A stretch of DNA of 6,331 bases from contig DLND01000101.1 of assembly GCA_002476905.1 (NCBI GenBank), positions 1 through 6,331 of the forward strand, in the 5' to 3' direction. Every line of letters starts with the position of its first letter. The stretch's first letter is position 1. Shown here one piece after another: positions 1-6,274 of this stretch. Below the pieces are notes generated by a model. That model was given only the letters and a program-made list of their open reading frames with translations, was not told where the DNA came from and did not search any database. The stretch is from Flavobacteriales bacterium UBA7519 (GTDB lineage: Bacteria; Bacteroidota; Bacteroidia; Flavobacteriales; Weeksellaceae). A program made the translations under genes and the position numbers.

Positions 1-347
1 TTTGTTACAGAGTACTGGCCAACTTTACATTTAATCCAAAAAGAAATGTAGCAACGGATAACTCCAATTATTCTTACGTTACGATTTCAATTGCTCAATC
101 CAGAGACAATGGAAGAACTTGGACGCCGGTTATGGGAACAGCAATGCCTTATGACAATGGTTCTACAGATCAAACTCAAACCTTGATTCTTCCGAGAACA
201 ATTTTGGCTTTTAATCAGAATGATTTGATTAGAATTTCGATTGCTAAGCCAGGAAGCGCAACTCCCGCTTATGGAACCGGAGCAGGAATTGTTGCAAAAG
301 CAGCGGGCGATATTACGAAGTTATTCCGAGTTATAAGGATTAATTAA
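1..347 (+). CDS. C-terminal part of a secreted/surface jelly-roll-type protein (5' truncated)
   Basis: The frame is open from base 3 (first whole codon TGT) to the TAA at 345-347, giving about 114 residues. The gene begins outside the window; the ATG at 132 is only an internal methionine, because the reading frame continues upstream of it without a stop. The visible part alternates short hydrophobic strands with Asn/Thr/Gly-rich turns (YRVLANFTFNP near the start, TQTLILPRTILAF and NDLIRISIAKP in the middle, DITKLFRVIRIN at the end). That pattern fits a C1q/TNF-like beta-sandwich. From memory, very similar tails close many Chryseobacterium hypothetical exported proteins whose N-termini carry a signal peptide, but the N-terminus is not visible here. 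No typical type IX secretion C-terminal signal is apparent. No enzyme motif is seen, so the function is unknown; adhesion or a surface-structure role is only a guess. The stop overlaps the convergent kdsD stop. Confidence 0.75.
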   Translation, partial: CYRVLANFTFNPKRNVATDNSNYSYVTISIAQSRDNGRTWTPVMGTAMPYDNGSTDQTQTLILPRTILAFNQNDLIRISIAKPGSATPAYGTGAGIVAKAAGDITKLFRVIRIN

Positions 348-1299
348 TGCCTTCATCTAATAATGTATGGATGTCTATTATTCCGTAATATTTTCCCTTA
401 TCTGTCACTATTAATTGACCAATATTGAATTGTTTCAAAATCTGCATAGCTTCTTTTGCTAATTGATTTTTATCGACGGATTTGGGGTTTTTACTAATGA
501 TGTCAGAAGCTTTAACTTTAGAGATATCATCTTGATTGAGGAGCATTCTTCGGATATCGCCATCAGTAATTACACCTATTATATTTTCGTTTTCGATAAC
601 GACCGTAATTCCGTGTTTTGAACCACTGACAGAAATAATTACATCTCTGATTCCTGATTCTGGCGAAACTTCCGGCTTATTCTGAGAAACAAATTGTTCT
701 ACTTTTGCCGTTAGGTTTTTACCGAGGCTTCCACCTGGATGAAATTTAGCAAAATCTATATCTTTAAATCCGTTCAGTTCCATCAAACATACTGCTAAAG
801 CATCGCTAAGAGCCATTTGAACAGTGGTTGAACTGGTAGGCGCTAGTTTGTTTGGGCAGGCTTCTTTTTCTACGTGGGTATTTAGAATAATGTCAGAAGC
901 TTTTCCTAATTTACTTTCGGGATTTCCAGTCATTCCAATCAAAGCTGACGAATATTCTTTGAGGAAGGGTAGAAGGTTCACAATCTCGGGCGAATTTCCG
1001 GAATAAGAAATACATAACACGACATCCTGTTTCTGAATCACACCAAGATCCCCGTGGATAGCTTCTGCGGCGTGAAGAAATTGCGATGGTGTTCCTGTGG
1101 AATTTAATGTAGCTACAATTTTGTTAGCAACGTGCGCAGATTTTCCGATTCCAACAATGATTAATTTTCCTTTGGCTTCATTAATAGTCAAAACGCTTTT
1201 TACGAAACTGTCATCCAATCGGTTTCTGAGATTGTTCAACTCACTGATTTCTACATCCAGCGCCAGATGGGCGTTTGCTATTATCTCTTTTGGATCCAA
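340..1299 (-). CDS. kdsD: Arabinose-5-phosphate isomerase, KdsD/KpsF/GutQ family
   Basis: This enzyme interconverts ribulose-5-phosphate and arabinose-5-phosphate, the first step toward Kdo for lipopolysaccharide, in the cytoplasm. The 319 residues (E. coli KdsD has 328) hold an SIS domain at about 35-175 and two CBS domains at about 202-258 and 266-318. The SIS core shows GIGKSAH (51-56), AIHGDLG (80-86), SYSGNSPEI (98-106), KEACPNKLAPTSST (145-158) and FHPGGSLGK (186-194). Residues important in E. coli KdsD (K59, H88, E111, E152, H193) all match here at a constant offset of six: K53, H82, E105, E146 and H187. The start codon is TTG (1299-1297). No ATG lies in frame upstream before the stop at 1338-1336, and the first residues, MDPKEII, resemble how homologues begin, so TTG is the best choice. 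GutQ-like specificity cannot be excluded, but with one copy in view a Kdo role is most likely. It diverges from recQ. Confidence 0.93.
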   Translation of the reverse strand: MDPKEIIANAHLALDVEISELNNLRNRLDDSFVKSVLTINEAKGKLIIVGIGKSAHVANKIVATLNSTGTPSQFLHAAEAIHGDLGVIQKQDVVLCISYSGNSPEIVNLLPFLKEYSSALIGMTGNPESKLGKASDIILNTHVEKEACPNKLAPTSSTTVQMALSDALAVCLMELNGFKDIDFAKFHPGGSLGKNLTAKVEQFVSQNKPEVSPESGIRDVIISVSGSKHGITVVIENENIIGVITDGDIRRMLLNQDDISKVKASDIISKNPKSVDKNQLAKEAMQILKQFNIGQLIVTDKGKYYGIIDIHTLLDEGIN

Positions 1300-1371
1300 A
1301 ATTTTAAAGTATTTAATTATTTTTTTTAATAATATTTATTTTGTACCTTCACGCTAATAATTTAACAGAGC

Positions 1372-1400
1372 AAAATGAAGTTTTTTAGCTTCATTTTTTT
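1372..1400 (+). terminator. Terminator-like hairpin between kdsD and recQ
   Basis: The arms AAAATGAAG (1372-1380) and CTTCATTTT (1389-1397) pair over 9 bp. A U-G and a U-A pair inside can extend the stem to 11 bp with a TTTT loop. A run of seven T follows on + (1394-1400), which is the form of an intrinsic terminator for + transcription. No gene on + ends just upstream: kdsD is on the other strand and recQ starts 75 bases later. It may end a short unannotated RNA, act as a leader attenuator for recQ, or insulate recQ from antisense transcription. The stem is AT-rich, so its strength is uncertain. Apart from this hairpin, nothing else clear is seen in the 176-base gap 1300-1475. Confidence 0.5.
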
Positions 1401-1475
1401 ATCCCTAAAAGTCAGGATTAACCATTAATGTATAACCTTTCAATAAAATGCAAATTTAGCAAACTATATTAAAGG

Positions 1476-3686
1476 ATGGACACAAAAGACATCAACTTAT
1501 CTGCTGAACTCAAAAAATATTTCGGATTTTCAAAATTCAAAGGTCAGCAAGAGCAGATTATAAAAGAACTTCTCGGTGGTAAAGATATATTTGTTTTGAT
1601 GCCGACTGGTGGTGGAAAATCACTTTGTTATCAGCTTCCGGCATTGATATCTGAAGGAACAGCCATTGTCGTTTCACCATTGATAGCCTTGATGAAAAAT
1701 CAGGTAGATGCTGTCAACGGACTTTCTTCCGACGAAGGGGTGGCTCACGTTTTAAACTCCTCGCTTAATAAATCCCAGACCAAACAGGTGATGGATGACA
1801 TCACAGCAGGTAAAACCAAATTGCTTTACGTAGCTCCAGAATCTCTCATCAAAGAGGAATATCTTGAATTTCTAAAAGCCGTGAAAATATCGTTCGTTGC
1901 TATAGATGAGGCACACTGTATTTCGGAATGGGGACACGATTTCCGTCCAGAATACAGGAATCTGAAAGGTATTATAGATAAAATTGCAGATGTTCCTGTT
2001 ATCGCATTAACGGCTACTGCAACACCTAAAGTTCAGGACGATATTCAAAAAACTTTGGGAATGAACAATGCTTTGGTTTTCAAAGAAAGTTTTAACAGAG
2101 CTAATTTGTTTTACGAAATCCGCCCGAAAGTCAATGTAGATAAAGAAATTTTAAGATTCATCAATCAGCATAAAGGAAAATCAGGAATCGTTTATTGTCT
2201 TAGCAGAAGAAAAGTGGAAGAATTTGCTCAGCTTTTGCAAGTCAATGGAGTGAATGCTTTGCCTTACCACGCTGGATTGGATCAAAAACTTAGAGTGGCG
2301 AATCAGGATAAATTCTTGATGGAGGAAGCCGACGTGATTGTTGCTACCATAGCATTTGGGATGGGAATTGATAAACCGGATGTTCGATTTGTAATTCATT
2401 ATGATATTCCCAAATCTTTGGAAAGTTATTATCAGGAAACTGGTCGTGCAGGACGAGATGGTGGAGAAGGTCATTGTTTGGCTTTCTACGATCCAAAAGA
2501 TATTGAGAAATTAGAAAAATTCCTGGCTCAGAAACCAGTTTCGGAAAGAGAAATTGGTCTTCAATTGTTGAATGAAGTGGTTGGTTATGCAGAAACTTCG
2601 ATGAGCAGAAGACAATATTTGCTTTATTATTTCGGAGAAAAATTTGATCCAATAAAAGGCGAGGGTGCTTTGATGTGTGATAATTCACAAAATCCACCAA
2701 AACTAAAAGATGCAACTCAAGACTTGAAAAAAGTTTTGGAAATGATAAAGTCTTTGGGTGAAAAGTTCCGCACAAAAGATTTGATTTCCATAATTGCTGG
2801 TAAAGAGTCTGCGGTTACGAAATCTTATAAATTAGAGCAGACAGAATTTTTCGGATTTGGGAAAGCTGAAAGTGACAATTATTGGAAATCTATTATAAGA
2901 CAGGCAACTGTTCAGGATTTCCTTAGAAAAGATATAGAAACTTATGGTGTTCTGAAAATTTCTGAAAAAGGTAATCAAGTTATAAACGGTAGTTACAACG
3001 AATCTTTTCTAATTGCTGAAGACAGAACTTATGATCTCAACCAGATCAAATCAAAAGCGGATAACGAGCAGATACAAACCCAATCTGGAGGTGGATTGGA
3101 TCAATTATTATTTGATCAACTAAAAGAACTTCGTAAAACTGTTGCCAAAAAACACGGGATTCCACCTTACACGGTTTTTATGGATCCGAGTTTGGAAGAT
3201 ATGACGGTGCAATATCCAATAACTGTAGAAGAAGTTGCAAAAATCTATGGTGTTGGTGAAGGAAAAGCTAGAAAGTACGGAAAAGAATTTGCTGAATTTA
3301 TCAAAAAATATGTTGAGGATAATGAGATAGAACGAACTCAGGATATGGTGATGAAACAAGTAGCCAACAAATCCAGCCATAAGGTTTTCATCATCCAAAA
3401 TACTGATAAAAAGATTGATTTGGAAGATATTGCTAAAGCAAAAAATCTTTCTATGACAGAACTTCTTTCCGAGATGGAAAGTATCATTTATCAAGGTACA
3501 AAACTGAATATCGATTATTACATTGATGAAAATTTTGATGAAGATATTGTCGAAGAGTTTATGGATTTTATGAAAAACTCGGAAAGTGACAGTATGAAAA
3601 CTTTACTTGCAGAATATGGTGATGATCTCACGGATGAAGAAGTGAGGATTCTCAGAATCAAATTTATTAGTGATGTAGCTAATTAA
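1476..3686 (+). CDS. recQ: ATP-dependent DNA helicase RecQ
   Basis: RecQ is a 3'-5' superfamily 2 DNA helicase that acts in recombination and in repair of stalled forks. The 736 residues are longer than E. coli RecQ (about 609), as usual in Bacteroidota. The helicase core shows motif 0 (FKGQQEQ, 21-27), Walker A MPTGGGKS (42-49), motif Ia [11 protein letters not shown] (67-77), DEAH (144-147) running into the RecQ aromatic-rich loop ([15 protein letters not shown], 147-161), motif [10 protein letters not shown] (177-183), motif V ([15 protein letters not shown], 290-304) and motif VI ([10 protein letters not shown], 320-329). A zinc/winged-helix (RQC) region follows at about 370-525, an HRDC domain at about 541-612, and a C-terminal helix-turn-helix region of the type found at RecQ C-termini (about 633-690), ending in an acidic tail. 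The four zinc cysteines of E. coli RecQ are mostly missing: S377 stands where C380 is expected, and only C401 lies in the second cluster. The ATG follows AAAGG directly, too close to be a proper Shine-Dalgarno site. The gene appears to be a single transcription unit. Confidence 0.97.
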   Translation: MDTKDINLSAELKKYFGFSKFKGQQEQIIKELLGGKDIFVLMPTGGGKSLCYQLPALISEGTAIVVSPLIALMKNQVDAVNGLSSDEGVAHVLNSSLNKSQTKQVMDDITAGKTKLLYVAPESLIKEEYLEFLKAVKISFVAIDEAHCISEWGHDFRPEYRNLKGIIDKIADVPVIALTATATPKVQDDIQKTLGMNNALVFKESFNRANLFYEIRPKVNVDKEILRFINQHKGKSGIVYCLSRRKVEEFAQLLQVNGVNALPYHAGLDQKLRVANQDKFLMEEADVIVATIAFGMGIDKPDVRFVIHYDIPKSLESYYQETGRAGRDGGEGHCLAFYDPKDIEKLEKFLAQKPVSEREIGLQLLNEVVGYAETSMSRRQYLLYYFGEKFDPIKGEGALMCDNSQNPPKLKDATQDLKKVLEMIKSLGEKFRTKDLISIIAGKESAVTKSYKLEQTEFFGFGKAESDNYWKSIIRQATVQDFLRKDIETYGVLKISEKGNQVINGSYNESFLIAEDRTYDLNQIKSKADNEQIQTQSGGGLDQLLFDQLKELRKTVAKKHGIPPYTVFMDPSLEDMTVQYPITVEEVAKIYGVGEGKARKYGKEFAEFIKKYVEDNEIERTQDMVMKQVANKSSHKVFIIQNTDKKIDLEDIAKAKNLSMTELLSEMESIIYQGTKLNIDYYIDENFDEDIVEEFMDFMKNSESDSMKTLLAEYGDDLTDEEVRILRIKFISDVAN

Positions 3687-3692
3687 AAAAAT

Positions 3693-3721
3693 AAAATGTC
3701 GGAATTGTTTCGGCATTTTTT
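3693..3721 (+). terminator. Intrinsic terminator of recQ
   Basis: The hairpin has left arm AAAATGTCG (3693-3701), loop 3702-3710 and right arm CGGCATTTT (3711-3719), giving nine pairs with one T-G wobble. The T-run 3716-3721 follows. It begins seven bases after the recQ stop codon, so it very likely ends the recQ transcript and leaves the downstream glycosyltransferase gene to its own promoter. Confidence 0.8.
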
Positions 3722-3749
3722 ATTTATAGGATTTCCCATTACGGTTTTG

Positions 3750-3757
3750 TAATTTTG
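3750..3757 (+). promoter_or_regulatory. Possible flavobacterial -7 box before the glycosyltransferase gene
   Basis: TAATTTTG matches the Bacteroidota -7 consensus TAnnTTTG exactly and sits four bases before the ATG at 3762. Transcription would then start at or next to the start codon, giving a leaderless or almost leaderless mRNA. No TTG is found at the expected -33 distance, and such an 8-mer occurs by chance several times in AT-rich DNA. The support is its position between a terminator and a start codon. Confidence 0.4.
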
Positions 3758-3761
3758 AGTT

Positions 3762-4832
3762 ATGAAAAAATCAATCATTTTCATATTGCCTGATTTGGAA
3801 ACTGGAGGAGCAGAACGCATTGTTACAACCATCGCAAACCATCTTCCAAGAGACCGATTTTCACCTGCTATTCTTTTATTAAGGAAAGAAGGTGCTTATC
3901 TTGATTTGTTGAAGCCAGATGTAGAAATCATTGATATCCAAACGCCAAGGATCAGAAATTCTTTAAAACCAATTCTTCTCGAAATCAAACGAAGAAAACC
4001 AGATATTGTGTTTTCCGGATTTGGTGAAGTGAATGCTTATTTGTCATTATTCATCAAGCTTTTCCCGAAAACTAAATTCATTGCAAGAGAAACCAATGTT
4101 GTTTCTCAACACGTTACAAGAAAAGAGATTAAGTTTTTCTATAAATTCTATAATAATTACGATAAGATTATTGCTCAAAGTAATGATATGGAAGTGGATC
4201 TAATCAAGAATTTTGGGATTAAGAAGAATAAACTATTCAAAATTAATAATCCGGTTGATGTCAATTTTATAGAAGAGAAATTGAAGCAATCAGAACGACC
4301 GGTAGAATTTTCTCATCAGCATAAAAATGTAGTTGCTATTGGGAATTTATCCGCAAGAAAAGGATTTGATAATCTTCTGAAAGTGTTTTCCAGACTCAAA
4401 AATCAGAATATTTTACTTCATATTCTTGGGGATGGTAAAGATAAAGAAATGCTTTTGCAGATGAAAGAAATGTTGGGGCTTGATCACGTTATTTTTCACG
4501 GCAAGAAAAGTAATCCTTATCAATATCTGAAATTTGCTGATCTTTTCATTTTGTCTTCCAGATATGAAGGTTTTCCCAATGTGCTTTTGGAAGCTGGAAC
4601 TTGTGGTGTTTATTCTTTAGCTAATAATTGTCCTGGTGGGATTGATGAGATTATTATCGATCAAGTGAATGGCGAAATCTCCAATATCGAAAATTATGAT
4701 GATTTTGCCGAGAAAATAAAACATTCACTTCATAGAAGTGATGATAAAGATAATATCAAAGTCTCGATAAAATCTCGTTTTTCTTCAGAAATTATTCTTA
4801 AAAAATATGAAGATTTGCTTTGGAATATTTAA
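3762..4832 (+). CDS. GT4-family glycosyltransferase
   Basis: This is a retaining GT-B-fold glycosyltransferase of 356 residues, a normal length for the family. It probably transfers a sugar from a nucleotide-sugar donor to a lipid-linked or surface glycan at the cytoplasmic face of the inner membrane. The N-terminal half opens with a beta strand (SIIFILPDL, 4-12) and the glycine-rich GGAERI loop (15-20) typical of GT4. The C-terminal half has GNLSARKGFDNLL (194-206), with K200 in the usual donor-phosphate position, then the strand ILGDG (221-225). The hallmark E-x7-E lies in SSRYEGFPNVLLEA (265-278), with glutamates 269 and 277. PGGIDEII (291-298) follows. No membrane segment is evident. Donor and acceptor cannot be told from sequence. 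The gene stands alone between terminators rather than in a polysaccharide cluster, so its pathway is open; LPS or capsule glycan is an inference. No Shine-Dalgarno site is seen. Confidence 0.92.
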   Translation: MKKSIIFILPDLETGGAERIVTTIANHLPRDRFSPAILLLRKEGAYLDLLKPDVEIIDIQTPRIRNSLKPILLEIKRRKPDIVFSGFGEVNAYLSLFIKLFPKTKFIARETNVVSQHVTRKEIKFFYKFYNNYDKIIAQSNDMEVDLIKNFGIKKNKLFKINNPVDVNFIEEKLKQSERPVEFSHQHKNVVAIGNLSARKGFDNLLKVFSRLKNQNILLHILGDGKDKEMLLQMKEMLGLDHVIFHGKKSNPYQYLKFADLFILSSRYEGFPNVLLEAGTCGVYSLANNCPGGIDEIIIDQVNGEISNIENYDDFAEKIKHSLHRSDDKDNIKVSIKSRFSSEIILKKYEDLLWNI

Positions 4833-4841
4833 TCATTTTAA

Positions 4842-4875
4842 AATAAAAGATTCCTGAATTTTAACTCAGGAATCT
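4842..4875 (-). terminator. Terminator of the mnmD-NUDIX operon, overlapping the NUDIX stop
   Basis: A perfect 10-bp stem, AGATTCCTGA (4848-4857) and TCAGGAATCT (4866-4875), encloses an 8-base loop. On the - strand the stem is followed by TTTTATTTT (4847-4839), a good T-tract. The first arm is made of the last codons of the NUDIX gene (Arg-Phe-Leu-Ser) and the stop lies in the loop. On + the stem is followed only by a weak TATGTTTTG, but it may also help to end the convergent glycosyltransferase transcript. Confidence 0.8.
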
Positions 4876-5277
4876 ATGTTTTGCTATTTCGAAAACGCGC
4901 TTGTCAATGGGTAATGGAAACGGATTTTCTCCTTCCAGCGGAATCCATTCTGTCTTTTCGATACAAGGGTCTAAGATTAATAAATCTTCTTCATTTAAGA
5001 TTTCTGCCAAATAATAAATAGTAATTAATTGTTCATTCTCTCGGAATCTGGAAACCAGAAAATCATCTTGTGTATAAAAATGATCTTTAATTTCAATTTC
5101 AAGATTAAGTTCTTCTTGGAATTCTCTTTTTAGACATTCTAAAGTACTTTCCCCGAATTCCAATCCTCCGCCAGGTAATTTAAGAAGGTGATCTCCGGCA
5201 TATTCTTCGTGGAGTGCAAGGATTTTGTTGTCTTTTATACAAAGTGCATACACCCGAATGTTGATTTTGTCTATCAT
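4861..5277 (-). CDS. NUDIX hydrolase
   Basis: NUDIX enzymes cleave a nucleoside diphosphate linked to another group, for example damaged or surplus nucleotides; the substrate here is unknown. From the chosen start the protein has 138 residues, a usual single-domain length. The Nudix box G-x5-E-x7-R-E-U-x-E-E-x-G-U lies at 37-59: G37, E43, R51, E52, E55 and E56 are all present, so the metal-binding glutamates are intact. Only the late glycine is changed, to N58. The start ATG at 5277 (MIDKINIRVYALC) is preferred because the Nudix fold begins with this strand. A longer frame opens at 5328, but its extra 17 residues (MLGKNNFAKFRHCKSQY) look non-conserved and would overlap mnmD by 17 bases. With the short start the gap from mnmD is 34 bases, so the two are probably co-transcribed, with a terminator at the end. 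Confidence 0.9.
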   Translation of the reverse strand: MIDKINIRVYALCIKDNKILALHEEYAGDHLLKLPGGGLEFGESTLECLKREFQEELNLEIEIKDHFYTQDDFLVSRFRENEQLITIYYLAEILNEEDLLILDPCIEKTEWIPLEGENPFPLPIDKRVFEIAKHRFLS

Positions 5278-5311
5278 ATATTGTGATTTGCAGTGTCTAA
5301 ATTTAGCGAAA

Positions 5312-6010
5312 TTATTTTTTCCAAGCAATCAGCATTTCTCTTTTTCCAGGCGGGCCTTGTCTTTTCTCGACTTCAAAACCTAATTCTATCAAGGCTCTTC
5401 GCATAGTTCCTTTCGATGAGTAAGTGGTTAGCAAGCCACCAGTTTTCATTTTAGAAGCTACTACTTCAAATATTTCCTTTTCCCAAAGGTCGGGCTGAAC
5501 TCTAGCTCCAAAACAATCGAAGTAAACCAAATCGATAGGAGGCAAGTCCATATTTTTTATGTTAAAGAAATCATCTTTAATTTTCTTAAGATTGAAATTA
5601 GAATCCAATTCAACTAATTTTTCCCATTCGGTTTCATGGATTTTCAGAGACAAATCTTTAACAATTGGGTTGGGAAATAATTCAGAATAAGACAATTCTG
5701 ATGCCTCATGAAAAAAAATTGGATATTTTTCGACCCCAAAATAATTAATTTTATGATTTTTATCATTTCGCAAATATGCATCAAATGTTACCAAAACGTT
5801 AAGCCCTGTTCCAAAACCTAACTCTAAAATGTTAATTTCGTAACTATTTATTAAATAAAGTCCATTTTTGATAAATACATGGTTAGCTTCTTGCAAAGCG
5901 CCATGTTTAGAATGGTAAGTTTCTTCTAATCCATTGATTAATAGAGTTTTACTCCCGTCATTAGTGCTAATTAGTTCTCTTTTCAAAGTATTTTTTTTCA
6001 AATTTAACAT
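5312..6010 (-). CDS. mnmD: tRNA (5-methylaminomethyl-2-thiouridine)(34) methyltransferase MnmD
   Basis: This SAM-dependent enzyme methylates 5-aminomethyl-2-thiouridine to mnm5s2U at wobble position 34 of tRNAs for Lys, Glu and Gln. E. coli has it as the methyltransferase half of the fused MnmC; here it stands alone (232 residues) with no FAD-oxidase domain. Visible family motifs are ISTNDGSKTL (14-23), ETYHSKHGALQEANHVFI (30-47), the SAM-binding glycine motif ILELGFGTGLN (61-71), the acidic FGVEK (91-95), YFDCFGARVQPDLW (163-176) and the C-terminal QGPPGKREMLIAW (218-230). Stand-alone MnmD would act directly on the aminomethyl product of the MnmE/MnmG ammonium route. The start is ATG at 6010. 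A TTG at 5986 (giving MKRELISTNDGS) matches where many relatives begin and is a possible alternative. The gene diverges from ilvE across 59 bases and is followed by the NUDIX gene. Confidence 0.92.
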   Translation of the reverse strand: MLNLKKNTLKRELISTNDGSKTLLINGLEETYHSKHGALQEANHVFIKNGLYLINSYEINILELGFGTGLNVLVTFDAYLRNDKNHKINYFGVEKYPIFFHEASELSYSELFPNPIVKDLSLKIHETEWEKLVELDSNFNLKKIKDDFFNIKNMDLPPIDLVYFDCFGARVQPDLWEKEIFEVVASKMKTGGLLTTYSSKGTMRRALIELGFEVEKRQGPPGKREMLIAWKK

Positions 6011-6015
6011 AAATT

Positions 6016-6044
6016 TTGATTATTAAAAAATTATTATATATTTG
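6016..6044 (+). promoter_or_regulatory. Predicted flavobacterial promoter of ilvE
   Basis: TTG (6016-6018), an 18-base spacer and TATATTTG (6037-6044) match the Bacteroidota primary sigma factor pattern TTG-N17-23-TAnnTTTG completely. Transcription should start near 6050, leaving a leader of about 20 bases with only an A-rich stretch before the ATG at 6070. There is no room for an attenuator or leader peptide. Confidence 0.6.
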
Positions 6045-6069
6045 TAATACCTCAACAAAAAATTAAAAA

Positions 6070-6274
6070 ATGATAATTCAAAAATCTACTAATCCAAGAA
6101 TTTCAACTTTCGATCCTAATAATTTCGCATTTGGTAACACTTTCATAGATCATATGATTATTTGCGAGTATGAGAATGGAAAATGGGGGGATGTGAAACT
6201 TATACCATATGGTCCTATCGGTTTTACCCCAGCAATGATGGGGGTGAACTATGGACAAGCTTGTTTTGAGGGTA
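6070..6274 (+). CDS. ilvE: Branched-chain amino acid aminotransferase, N-terminal part (3' truncated)
   Basis: IlvE is a PLP-dependent fold-type IV transaminase that interconverts Val, Leu and Ile with their 2-oxo acids using glutamate/2-oxoglutarate. Only 68 genuine codons are present of the roughly 350 expected. Recognisable parts are FAFGNTFIDHMIICEY (19-34), GKWGDVKLIPYGPI (37-50) and PAMMGVNYGQACFEG (54-68), the conserved start of the larger BCAT type (bacterial/eukaryotic type II). The PLP lysine lies beyond the window. The frame appears to end at a TGA at 6283-6285, but the last three residues (RNT) and that stop are produced by a strand flip after 6274. The true continuation, readable on the other strand, is MKAYKDNDGQVF. 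This is therefore a sequence-end truncation and not a broken gene. The ATG follows an A-rich leader and the predicted promoter at 6016-6044. Confidence 0.9.

Noticed and set aside
824..1357. Two + strand ORFs (824-1006 and 1097-1357) opposite kdsD
   Set aside because: They are antisense shadows of a clearly conserved isomerase, with no family resemblance.
1375..1428. A 17-codon ORF, MKFFSFIFLSLKVRINH, resembling the start of a signal peptide
   Set aside because: Its ATG and next codons are the arm of a hairpin with T-runs, which automatically encodes Phe/Ile/Leu. It is very short, has no ribosome site and nothing follows it.
1451..1485. An exact TAAATTTG box on the - strand (1458-1451) as a kdsD promoter
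   Set aside because: The nearest upstream TTG is 24 bases away, slightly too far. It would give a leader of about 145 bases passing through the hairpin, and chance matches of this 8-mer are expected in AT-rich DNA.
2181..3494. Three - strand ORFs (2181-2474, 2344-2775, 3120-3494) inside recQ
   Set aside because: All lie opposite intact RecQ coding sequence. Two overlap each other, and their Phe/His/Ser-rich content is typical of antisense reading.
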